Below the pieces are notes generated by a model that saw nothing but the letters and a program-made list of their open reading frames with translations, made no database searches and was not told the DNA's origin. DNA of 64,000 nucleotides. Origin: Microbacterium dauci (lineage in GTDB: Bacteria; Actinomycetota; Actinomycetes; Actinomycetales; Microbacteriaceae). Positions 43,644 to 53,525 of the stretch are shown here, one piece after another; the first letter of the stretch is position 1, and each line of letters starts with the position of its first letter. The stretch is from positions 1 to 64,000 of the forward strand of contig NZ_JASJND010000004.1 in the NCBI RefSeq assembly GCF_030065535.1, given 5' to 3'. The translations under genes and the position numbers were made by a program.

Positions 43644-45182
43644 TTGTCCGATCAGCGCTCCACCACACAGAAGGTCGCCGGGGTCAGCTACGCCCGAGCC
43701 GGTGACGGGTACTTCGAGAAGCGCACGCTGAAGCGGTCGGCGGGGGTGTGGGGACTCTGGGGCCTCGCGGTCGCCGCCGTCATCTCAGGTGACTTCTCGG
43801 GCTGGAACTTCGGCATCGGGTTCGCCGGCTTCGGCGGCATGCTCATCGCGTTCGCGCTGCTCGTGCTCATGTACTACGGCCTCACCTTCTCGATCGGCGA
43901 GATGGCCGCCGCGATGCCGCACACCGGCGGCGCATACTCGTTCTCGCGTTCCGCGATGGGGCCCTGGGGAGGGCTCGCAACCGGCCTCGCCGAGACGATT
44001 GAGTACGTCGCGACCACCGCGGTGGTCGTGTACTTCTCGGGCGCGTACGCCGACCAGGCGCTGTTCCTGCTGACCGGCATCAGTCTGCCCGGCTGGGTCT
44101 GGTGGCTCATCCTGTACGCCCTGTTCATCGCCCTGAACACCGCGGGCGCCGCGATCTCGTTCACCTTCGCGATCGTCGTCTCGGTGATCTCGATCGGCAT
44201 CATCGTCGTATTCGGCGTGATGGCACTGTTCTCGGGCGCGTTCAGCTGGGCGTCGCTGTGGGACATCGCACCGAACCCCGACGCGGTGGGCGCCTCGACG
44301 TTCCTCCCCGAGGGCTTCGGCGCCATCCTGTTCGCGCTGCCGTTCGCGATGTGGTTCTTCCTCGGCATCGAGGAGCTGCCGCTCGCGGCAGAGGAGTCCC
44401 GCAACCCGAAGCGCGACATCCCGCGAGCCGGTCTCTGGGCACGCGGCACGCTCATCGTCACCGGCCTCATCGTGCTGTTCATCAACACCGGTGTGCTCGG
44501 CGCCGAGGTCACCGGCGCATCGCTCGAACCGCTGCTCGACGGGTTCAAGGCGTTCCTGCCGCCGCAGGCCGCCGCGATCCTGGCGCTGCTCGCCCTCATC
44601 GGTCTGCTCGCCTCGCTGATGGGCATCATGTTCGCCTACGGACGCAACATGTACTCCCTGTCGCGCGCCGGGTACTACCCGCGCTGGCTGTCGCTCACCG
44701 GCAAGGCGCAGACCCCGTGGGTCTCGCTCACCGTCGGTGCGGTCATCGGATTCATCGCGCTCGTGATCGTGCAGGCAGCCGGCGGCGACGCCTCACCGGC
44801 CGGTGCCATCGTGCTGAACATCGCGGTGTGGGGTGCGGTCGTCGCCTACTTCCTGCAGATGCTGTCGTTCATCATCCTGCGCAAGAAGTTCCCCAACGCG
44901 GAGCGGCCGTACAAGAGCCCGTGGGGCCTGTTCGGCGCCTACTCGGCGGCGATCATCGCCGCGATCGTGTTCTTCGGGCTGCTGTTCAACCCGACGTACC
45001 TGCTCGCGATCGTCGCGATCATCGCGGTCTACGCCGTGATCTTCCTCGCCTTCGCCTTCTACGGGCGCCACCGCCTCGTCCTCTCCCCCGAAGAGGAGTA
45101 CGCCCTCTCGGGCGGCGAGCACGGCAACCCGCAGGAAGAGGGCTACGACGCGATGGAGGCCCAGGTCTTCGGCGACAAGTAG
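43644..45182 (+). CDS. APC-family permease (ethanolamine/amine type)
   Basis: 512-aa, 12-TM amino acid-polyamine-organocation permease. N-terminal GVWGLWGLAVAAVISGDFSGWNFGIG, with the conserved GDFSGWN of ethanolamine-type permeases, YFSGAY, and FFLGIEELPLAAEE, then SKxxxR-like AYGRNMYSLSRAGYYPRWLS. It should import the amine consumed by the divergent operon. TTG start at 43644 is set by the strong CCAGGAGG 8 bp upstream. Terminator follows at 45194-45220. Confidence 0.83.
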   Translation: MSDQRSTTQKVAGVSYARAGDGYFEKRTLKRSAGVWGLWGLAVAAVISGDFSGWNFGIGFAGFGGMLIAFALLVLMYYGLTFSIGEMAAAMPHTGGAYSFSRSAMGPWGGLATGLAETIEYVATTAVVVYFSGAYADQALFLLTGISLPGWVWWLILYALFIALNTAGAAISFTFAIVVSVISIGIIVVFGVMALFSGAFSWASLWDIAPNPDAVGASTFLPEGFGAILFALPFAMWFFLGIEELPLAAEESRNPKRDIPRAGLWARGTLIVTGLIVLFINTGVLGAEVTGASLEPLLDGFKAFLPPQAAAILALLALIGLLASLMGIMFAYGRNMYSLSRAGYYPRWLSLTGKAQTPWVSLTVGAVIGFIALVIVQAAGGDASPAGAIVLNIAVWGAVVAYFLQMLSFIILRKKFPNAERPYKSPWGLFGAYSAAIIAAIVFFGLLFNPTYLLAIVAIIAVYAVIFLAFAFYGRHRLVLSPEEEYALSGGEHGNPQEEGYDAMEAQVFGDK

Positions 45183-45193
45183 GCAGTGCGTGG

Positions 45194-45220
45194 AGGGCCG
45201 GGGCTTCGCGCCCCGGCCCT
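45194..45220 (+). terminator. Terminator after the APC permease
   Basis: AGGGCCGGGG (45194-45203) pairs perfectly with CCCCGGCCCT (45211-45220), 7-nt loop, followed by TTTCG, 11 bp after the stop. Confidence 0.8.
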
Positions 45221-45248
45221 TTCGCCTGTGTCGGGTGCGTCGGTGGCC

Positions 45249-45339
45249 CGCGCGCGGATGCAATGGATCAGGCCCGACACGCCGGGCTGAGCCGAATGGA
45301 TGCCGCGTGTCGCGTGGCATCCATTGCAATCGTGCTCGG
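45249..45339. repeat. Nested palindromic repeat, copy 2
   Basis: GCGGATGCAATGGATC (45254-45269) with inverse arm GGCATCCATTGCA (45316-45328) and inner CGACACGCCG. Same element as at 38351-38442 and 55150-55240, here between the convergent permease and clpC. Confidence 0.75.
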
Positions 45340-45354
45340 GGCCGATGAACGCGA

Positions 45355-45447
45355 AGAGGGCCGGATGCCCCTCCCCACTCCCACTCCACCCGTCGCTATG
45401 CGACGCGCGGAGCCTCTGGGAGCGTGGGCCCAGGCATCCGGCCCTCT
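45355..45447 (-). terminator. Long inverted repeat after clpC
   Basis: AGAGGGCCGGATGCC (45355-45369) and its exact complement (45433-45447) are separated by 63 bp that contain an inner CGTCG/CGACG hairpin. It begins 14 bp after the clpC stop on the minus strand; the large loop makes it an unusual terminator. Confidence 0.5.
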
Positions 45448-45460
45448 GTCGTTCAGGTGC

Positions 45461-47986
<2,526 letters not shown>

Positions 47987-48047
47987 CGTCCCCTCCTCCT
48001 ACTGACGCACCGATGGCGTCGTATGTAGAGGCTAACGAGCAGAGGAT

Positions 48048-48082
48048 GCCGGTATGCCCGTGTTCGCCGTGGGCATACCGGC
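48048..48082. promoter_or_regulatory. 12-bp inverted repeat upstream of clpC
   Basis: GCCGGTATGCCC (48048-48059) and GGGCATACCGGC (48071-48082), loop 11 nt, about 60-95 bp upstream of the clpC ATG in the divergent region. Could be an operator or, on the minus strand, an element just upstream of the clpC promoter; no clear ClgR or HspR box was recognised. Confidence 0.4.
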
Positions 48083-48142
48083 CCGCGTGCGGGGTGCCCG
48101 ATGCGAAGCGCGGCGGGGTTCGGCATGCGCGCGGACGAGATC

Positions 48143-48200
48143 TTGACGAGCACCCACACGAGACCATATCGTTTCTCAATAACAACGATTTTCGATATGG
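48143..48200 (+). promoter_or_regulatory. Promoter and operator of the DUF2975/HTH cassette
   Basis: TTGACG (48143-48148) with TATCGT (48167-48172) at 18-bp spacing. CCATATCG (48164-48171) and CGATATGG (48193-48200) form an inverted repeat over the -10 and start region, with inner ATCGTT/AACGAT. It is the natural target of the HTH regulator encoded third in the operon. Confidence 0.65.
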
Positions 48201-48207
48201 GGATGCC

Positions 48208-48852
48208 ATGACGCTGATGAAGACGGGCCGTCGGGCCAAGAGTGCGACGCTCACCGCGGTGATCGCGGCGGCGACGGTCGCGGCTGCGGTTGCCCTGCTG
48301 GTGGCCGCGTGGTTCGTCTCGGATGTCGTCACGACGACCTTCGCGGTCGAGGTGCCGTATGCGGGACCCGCAACCGAGATCGCCGGCCTCACCGGCAGCG
48401 CGGCGCCGTCGGTGGCGCAGTACGGGACCGCCGTCATCTGGAGCGACGAGGCGCTCGTCGGCCCGCGGACCCTCAGGGCGGTCGCGATGGCGCTGCCGTT
48501 CGTCGTCTTCGTCGCCGCCTGCGGTCTGGTCGTGCTGCTGGCCGTCCGCGCCGGCGCACGGCGGACCTTTACGCGCGCCGTCCCAGTCGGCGTCGCCGCC
48601 GTGGGCGTGCTGTCGATCGCGGTGTCGGTCGTCGTGCCGTGGGCTGCGCGCCTCGCCGACGCGACCGCCGTCGCGGCGCTGGGATACCCGACAGACGGGG
48701 CGACCGCTTCCCATTGGGTGTCGCCACCGGTGTTCGATGTGCTGCCCGACGGCGACTGGGTGCTCGCCGCCTTCGGCGTCCTGCTTCTCCTCGTGGCGAC
48801 TCTCGCGGTGCGCGCGGGCCGGCTGCAGCGCGACACAGAAGGACTGGTGTGA
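48208..48852 (+). CDS. DUF2975-like membrane protein, first paralogue
   Basis: 214 aa, four predicted TM helices (first TAVIAAATVAAAVALLVAAWF; last LAAFGVLLLLVATLAVRAG) and an extracellular loop of about 60 residues after the first. C-terminal RAGRLQRDTEGLV matches the end typical of DUF2975 proteins and the end of the next gene. ATG 48208 is chosen, since the operator/promoter occupies the DNA before it. Function unknown; such proteins pair with small YozG-like HTH regulators, as here. Confidence 0.7.
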   Translation: MTLMKTGRRAKSATLTAVIAAATVAAAVALLVAAWFVSDVVTTTFAVEVPYAGPATEIAGLTGSAAPSVAQYGTAVIWSDEALVGPRTLRAVAMALPFVVFVAACGLVVLLAVRAGARRTFTRAVPVGVAAVGVLSIAVSVVVPWAARLADATAVAALGYPTDGATASHWVSPPVFDVLPDGDWVLAAFGVLLLLVATLAVRAGRLQRDTEGLV

Positions 48853-48853
48853 C

Positions 48854-49612
48854 GTGATCAGTGGATGGGCTCTCATCGTGGGCGGACTCCTCGTCGCCGC
48901 TCTGGTGGCAACGATCGCCGCCCTGGCACTCGCGGCCCGCCGCTCGCGTCAGGACGACGATCCGACGGCCCTCGTGCGCGCAACGCAGATCGTCGGCTAC
49001 GTATGGGCGGGAGCGTCGGCGATCGGCGCGGTCGTGTCGCTGTGCGCCGTCCTGCTCACTCCGCAGGTGAGCATCACGATGCCTATCCAGCAGTTCTGGC
49101 CGCAGCTGCCCGCGGGCGTGGTCGTCGACAGCGGCACTGCGACGCGTGCCGCAGGCGGGTTCGAAGCCGTGACGCTCACGCTCGACGGGCTGAGCGTCGG
49201 GGCACGGGTGACCTGGGCGATCAGCGAGATGCTCGGGTGGGTGATCTCGGGTGCCGTCGCCGCCCTCGTCGCGGTCGCCTGCGGCTCGATGAGAAGCGGC
49301 AACGCGTTCGCGCCGGTCGTCGCGCGCACGGCATCCGTCGCCGCCGTGATCGTCGCCGGCGGCGGCATCGTGCGGGAGATCCTGCGCGGCATTTCCGGCA
49401 GCATGGCCTCGAGTGAGACGTTCGAGACCACGGGCGGCTCCTGGACGGACATTCCGGGGATCGAGAGCCCATTCGAGGCCTGGATCCCGCAGTCGACGTT
49501 CCTCGTTGAGATCCCGTTCTGGCCGATCGCCGCCGGGCTCGCGCTCGCCGCCCTCGCAGCGATCTTCCGCTACGGGTCCCGCCTGCAACACGATGTGAAG
49601 GGGCTCGTGTGA
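48854..49612 (+). CDS. DUF2975 membrane protein, second paralogue
   Basis: 252 aa, four predicted TM helices (WALIVGGLLVAALVATIAAL, IVGYVWAGASAIGAVVSLCAVLL, then two C-terminal) and an external loop with ITMPIQQFWPQLPAGVVVDSGTAT. Ends FRYGSRLQHDVKGLV, parallel to the first paralogue. GTG 48854 directly follows the upstream stop; GTGA overlap with the HTH gene. Together the three genes look like a sensor/transport module of unknown signal. Confidence 0.7.
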   Translation: MISGWALIVGGLLVAALVATIAALALAARRSRQDDDPTALVRATQIVGYVWAGASAIGAVVSLCAVLLTPQVSITMPIQQFWPQLPAGVVVDSGTATRAAGGFEAVTLTLDGLSVGARVTWAISEMLGWVISGAVAALVAVACGSMRSGNAFAPVVARTASVAAVIVAGGGIVREILRGISGSMASSETFETTGGSWTDIPGIESPFEAWIPQSTFLVEIPFWPIAAGLALAALAAIFRYGSRLQHDVKGLV

Positions 49613-49839
49613 GTCCGGCCGAGGACGACGAGCTCACCGGCATCCACTGTCGGCTCGATGAGCTGCTCGCTGCACGCGGCATGACCCTGACGCGGCTCTC
49701 CGAGATCGTCGGGGTCTCGGTCGTCAACCTCTCGGTGCTGAAGAACGACCGCGCTCGCGCGATCCGCTACTCCACCCTGTCCGCGATCTGCCGCGCCCTC
49801 GACTGCGAGGTCGGCGATCTCCTCGTCCGGGCGGAGTAG
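49609..49839 (+). CDS. Small Cro/C1-type HTH regulator
   Basis: 76-aa XRE-type DNA-binding protein, a single helix-turn-helix (MTLTRLSEIVGVSVVNLSVLKNDRARAIRYSTLSAICRALDCEVGDLLV) of the YozG-like group with no effector domain. Probably autorepresses the cassette through the inverted repeat at 48164-48200. GTG start within the stop of the preceding gene. Confidence 0.85.
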   Translation: MSPAEDDELTGIHCRLDELLAARGMTLTRLSEIVGVSVVNLSVLKNDRARAIRYSTLSAICRALDCEVGDLLVRAE

Positions 49840-49848
49840 GCGCCCCCG

Positions 49849-50550
49849 CTACCCGATCGGGAGGGGCTCGGCGTCGACGAGGCCGCCGAGGGTGAGGGTC
49901 GCGGTGTCGTCGACGTCAGCGCCCTCGGGGAGCATCGCGACGGTCAGCTGCGGGGCCATGTCCATGGTGCACACCTGCTCGAGGTCGGGCTTCGCGAACC
50001 GCACGACGACGGATGCCGCGGAGGGCACGCTCACGTCCTCGATGACGGGCACGCAGGACGACGATCCCCACGTGAGGATCGCGACGGCATCGTCGTCGAG
50101 CCAGCCCGCCGACGGCGTGAACTCCTCGACCGGACCAGCCGTGTACGGGTCGAGGTCGACATCCGCGTACGCCTCGCCCATCGACACCTGCACCTCGACC
50201 TCGGCGGACGCGTCGATGCCCGAGGGCACCGGCACGGCGAGCGGTCGCGGCACGAGGTCGTCGGTGCACCCGTTGGCATTCGCGTCGGCGAGCTCCACGA
50301 CGAGCACCCCCGCGTCGGCCTTCGCGTCCACCAGCGTCGGGACGCAGCTCGAGCTGCCGTAGGTGACGAGCGCGATCATCGAGCCGCCGTTCAGCCACGC
50401 GGCATCCACTTCCCAGTCCGACAGCGGCGGCGCGCCACCATCCGGCACGGACGACGGCGCGTCGCCGGGGGCGGCGGGAGTTGCGCAGCCGGTGAGGGCG
50501 GCGATGAGCAGGAGCGTTCCGCCGAGGGCGGCGGTGAGACGGGGTCGCAT
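49849..50550 (-). CDS. Lipoprotein with tandem duplicated domain
   Basis: 233 aa. Lipoprotein signal with lipobox LTGC (about residues 19-22) and a Pro/Ala-rich linker. Two repeats of about 85 residues follow: AAWLNGGSMIALVTYGSSSCVPTL... and AGWLDDDAVAILTWGSSSCVPVI..., each with a second Cys (NGCTDD; QVCTMD) that could close a disulfide. Function unknown; probably an exposed binding or scaffold protein. Convergent with the HTH gene, 9 bp apart. Confidence 0.75.
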   Translation of the reverse strand: MRPRLTAALGGTLLLIAALTGCATPAAPGDAPSSVPDGGAPPLSDWEVDAAWLNGGSMIALVTYGSSSCVPTLVDAKADAGVLVVELADANANGCTDDLVPRPLAVPVPSGIDASAEVEVQVSMGEAYADVDLDPYTAGPVEEFTPSAGWLDDDAVAILTWGSSSCVPVIEDVSVPSAASVVVRFAKPDLEQVCTMDMAPQLTVAMLPEGADVDDTATLTLGGLVDAEPLPIG

Positions 50551-50608
50551 GGGGAGGTTCCTTTCGCGGTCACCCTCAGAGTGTCGGCACGCGTCGGACC
50601 GTCTCAGA

Positions 50609-52063
50609 TCACTGGAGCGCCGACGTCAACCGTGCGAGGTTGTCGAGCACGATCGAGCGGAGCGGTCGCTTCTCCCATTCCTCGATCGTGAGCTCGCGCG
50701 ACATCCTGCGGTACTGGTCCTCGACGTCGCGCAGCTGCTCGACGAACTCCTCGCCGCGCACCAGCATCGTCACCTCGAGGTTGAGACCGAACGAGCGCAT
50801 GTCCATGTTGCTCGACCCGACGACGGCGACACCGTCGTCGATCGACATCGACTTGGAGTGCAGGATGAACGGCCGCTTGTACATCCAGATCTTCACGCCG
50901 GTGTTCAGCAGCTGCTCGTAGTAGCTGCGCTGCGCGTGATAGACCATCGCCTGGTCGCCGACCTCCGACACGAACAGCTCGACCTCGACCCCGCGGTGGC
51001 ACGCCGTCTGGATCGCGAGCAGCAGCGCCTCTTCGGGCACGAAGTACGGGCTGACCATGACGATCTTGTGTTCGGCGGCGAAGATCAGGCTCGTGAACAG
51101 TTTGAGGTTGTTCTCATACTCGAAGCCGGGACCGCTCGGGACGATCTGGCAGTCGAGGTCGCCCGATCCCGGCGCGCTGACGAACTCGTTGTCGGCGTCG
51201 AGGATCTCACCCGTCTCGCCGAACCAGTCCGACAAGAAGACGGCGTTGATGGATGCCACGATCGGGCCGTCCACTCGCGACATGAGGTCAACCCAGTGCA
51301 GGCCGCGCTTGATGTTCTTCTTCAGGTTGTAGCTGGAGTCGGTGACGTTCTGCGAGCCGAGGAAGGCGAGATCGCCGTCGATGACGAGGAGCTTGCGGTG
51401 GTTGCGGAGGTCGGGTCGCTGATACTTGCCACGGAGCGGCTGCACCGGGAGCATGAGGTGCCACTGCGCGCCCATCCGATCGAGGCGCTTCAGGGTCTGC
51501 TTGTAGCGGGGCTTCCAGCGGTTCGCCCAGTGGTCGAGCAGCACGCGCACCGTGACGCCGCGCTCCGCGGCACGCTCGAGTGCGGCGAAGAAGCCGTCCG
51601 TCGAGGCATCCGACTGGAGGATGTAGAACTCGACGTGGACGTACCGCTTCGCGTCGTCGATCGCGGCCGCCATCGCGTCGAGGCTCGCCTGGTAGTCCGA
51701 GATGAGGTGCGCACCGTTGTCGCCCGCGATCGGCATGGCGCCGAGGGTGCGGTTGAGCTGCACGAGCTGGGTGAACCAGGTCGGAGCGCCCGGTCGCAGC
51801 GTGCCGAAGGTGATCGAATCGGTCGCCTCGCGGAGCGCGTTGTTGATGGCCTCCTGCTGCTTCCGGCGCTTGCGCGGCAACCTCGGATTGCCGATGAGCA
51901 GGAACAGGAAGATGCCCACGAAGGGGATGAAATAGATCGCGAGGAGCCATGCCATCGCGGCGGTGGGGCGACGGTTGCGCGGGACGACGATCACGGCGAC
52001 GACGCGGACGATGATGTCGACGACGAGCACCAGGATCGGCCACCAGACCCAGATGCTGTCCAT
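50609..52063 (-). CDS. cls: Cardiolipin synthase (phospholipase D family)
   Basis: 484-aa membrane enzyme joining phosphatidyl groups to make cardiolipin. Two N-terminal TM helices (WWPILVLVVDIIVRVVAVIVV; MAWLLAIYFIPFVGIFLFLLIG), then two PLD domains with HxK motifs HRKLLVIDGDLAFLGSQN (about residue 225) and HSKSMSIDDGVAVVGSSN (about 400). Bacterial Cls length. ATG 52063. Probably in one transcript with the small membrane protein upstream. Confidence 0.9.
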   Translation of the reverse strand: MDSIWVWWPILVLVVDIIVRVVAVIVVPRNRRPTAAMAWLLAIYFIPFVGIFLFLLIGNPRLPRKRRKQQEAINNALREATDSITFGTLRPGAPTWFTQLVQLNRTLGAMPIAGDNGAHLISDYQASLDAMAAAIDDAKRYVHVEFYILQSDASTDGFFAALERAAERGVTVRVLLDHWANRWKPRYKQTLKRLDRMGAQWHLMLPVQPLRGKYQRPDLRNHRKLLVIDGDLAFLGSQNVTDSSYNLKKNIKRGLHWVDLMSRVDGPIVASINAVFLSDWFGETGEILDADNEFVSAPGSGDLDCQIVPSGPGFEYENNLKLFTSLIFAAEHKIVMVSPYFVPEEALLLAIQTACHRGVEVELFVSEVGDQAMVYHAQRSYYEQLLNTGVKIWMYKRPFILHSKSMSIDDGVAVVGSSNMDMRSFGLNLEVTMLVRGEEFVEQLRDVEDQYRRMSRELTIEEWEKRPLRSIVLDNLARLTSALQ

Positions 52064-52101
52064 ACCGTCCCCCGAACGTCTCGCAGCCCGCCGTCAGGCG
52101 G

Positions 52102-52272
52102 TCAGACGGATGTGTCGCCGCGCGGCGCGAGTCCGCGCTTGGCGCGCTCCTCGGCTTCGACCTTCGCGTAGGCCTTCCGCTCGTTGCGGTCCATGCGCAG
52201 GATGCTCCGCAGTACGAAGATCAGGAGTCCGAGCACGACGACCGTCGGCAGCAGCGCCCACAGATAGTCCAT
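52102..52272 (-). CDS. Small single-pass membrane protein
   Basis: 56 aa: short N-terminus, one TM helix (YLWALLPTVVVLGLLIFVLRSI), then a charged cytosolic tail (RMDRNERKAYAKVEAEERAKRG). This PLDc_N/lysyl-type small protein is common in Microbacteriaceae next to cls, but its function is unknown. ATG 52272; 38 bp before cls on the same strand. Too short for standard length cut-offs but codon use is convincingly coding. Confidence 0.65.
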   Translation of the reverse strand: MDYLWALLPTVVVLGLLIFVLRSILRMDRNERKAYAKVEAEERAKRGLAPRGDTSV

Positions 52273-52431
52273 GCGTCCATCGTATCGCCCGGGGGTCTGG
52301 GGGTTCTCCGGCGGGCGATTCTCCCCACGCGGCGGCCCGCAACGTTCTGCACAATCGACGCCAGCCGGCAACGCTCCCGAGCCCGGGGACTTACGCTCCC
52401 ACGACCACCCGCTCCCCCGCACGCTCGACGC

Positions 52432-53511
52432 ATGTCGATGATCGTGAGAGCGGCGGATGCCGCGCACCTGCTGTCCCTGGTCCCCCATCTGCTCGGCTAC
52501 ACGCCGACGCAGAGCCTCGTCGTCATCCCGATGGCGCGCGGCCGCAGCCTCGGCGCGATGCGCGTCGACCTCCCGCCCGACGACGTCGACCTCGACCCGG
52601 TCGCCTCGAGCGTGATGGGCATGGTGTGCCGCATCCCGCAGGCCGATGCGGTCGTCGTGGTCGTGTACACCGTGGCATCCACTCGGCAAGGACTCCCAGA
52701 GGCCGACCTCGTCGAGGCGTTGCGGCGCTCGGCCGACGCGTGCGGGCTGGCGGTGACCGACGCGCTCACCGTCGCGGGCGACGGCTGGGGGTCGCACCTT
52801 TCAGCGGATGGCGTGCGTCCGATGTCCGAACTCGACGAGCGGATGCCGCCGGGCGACCAGGCCACGGGCGCCGACCTCCCGGCGGCTTCGCCGGCGCTCG
52901 TGGCAGGCGTGGCCGCCGCGACGGCGTCGGTCGAGGCGGCGCTCACGGTGCTGTGCGGCATCCCTTCGGTGGGAGATTCCGCGGCCCGCATCGACCCGGC
53001 CGCGCTCGAGGCGGCGTGCGCGCTCGACGACCTGCCGGCGCTGTTCGAGGACGCGCTGGGCTGGGACGCCGCCGCCCTCGACCCGATGCACGCGGCGGTG
53101 CTGCTGTGGTGCCTGATGCGCCCGTCGCTTCGCGACGTCGCGCTCGTGCAGTGGTCGAGCGACCGCGCCGGTGGCGACCGCGCGCTCGACGCCCAGCGGC
53201 GCTGGGAGGACGGCGAGGACTACCCCGCCGACCTCGCCGAGGTCATGTGGGGCGAGGGCAGTCGACCCGACCCGGCGCGGCTCGAGCAGGCGCTCATGCT
53301 GGTCCGCCACGTCGCCGCCGTCGCCGACCGCGCGCAGACACCTGGCCCGCTCGCGACCGCCGCGTGGCTCTCGTGGGCGCTCGGCCGATCGACGCACGCG
53401 GGACGGTTGGCGGATGCCGCGCTCGACGTCGACAGCCGCCATGGCCTCGCCGACATCGTGCGGTCGTTCGTCGCGGCATCCCATCTGCCCGACTGGGCGT
53501 TCCGGCGGTGA
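52432..53511 (+). CDS. DUF4192 family protein
   Basis: 359-aa cytosolic actinobacterial protein of the DUF4192 family. N-terminal IVRAADAAHLLSLVPHLLGYTPTQSLVVIPM, with the LGYxPxxSLVVI signature, then VVVVVYT and a helical C-terminal half (AAWLSWALGRSTHAGRLADAALDVD). Function unknown. ATG 52432; divergent from the small membrane protein and convergent with lysS, 14 bp between stops. Confidence 0.82.
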   Translation: MSMIVRAADAAHLLSLVPHLLGYTPTQSLVVIPMARGRSLGAMRVDLPPDDVDLDPVASSVMGMVCRIPQADAVVVVVYTVASTRQGLPEADLVEALRRSADACGLAVTDALTVAGDGWGSHLSADGVRPMSELDERMPPGDQATGADLPAASPALVAGVAAATASVEAALTVLCGIPSVGDSAARIDPAALEAACALDDLPALFEDALGWDAAALDPMHAAVLLWCLMRPSLRDVALVQWSSDRAGGDRALDAQRRWEDGEDYPADLAEVMWGEGSRPDPARLEQALMLVRHVAAVADRAQTPGPLATAAWLSWALGRSTHAGRLADAALDVDSRHGLADIVRSFVAASHLPDWAFRR

Positions 53512-53525
53512 CTGCTCTCTGACGG

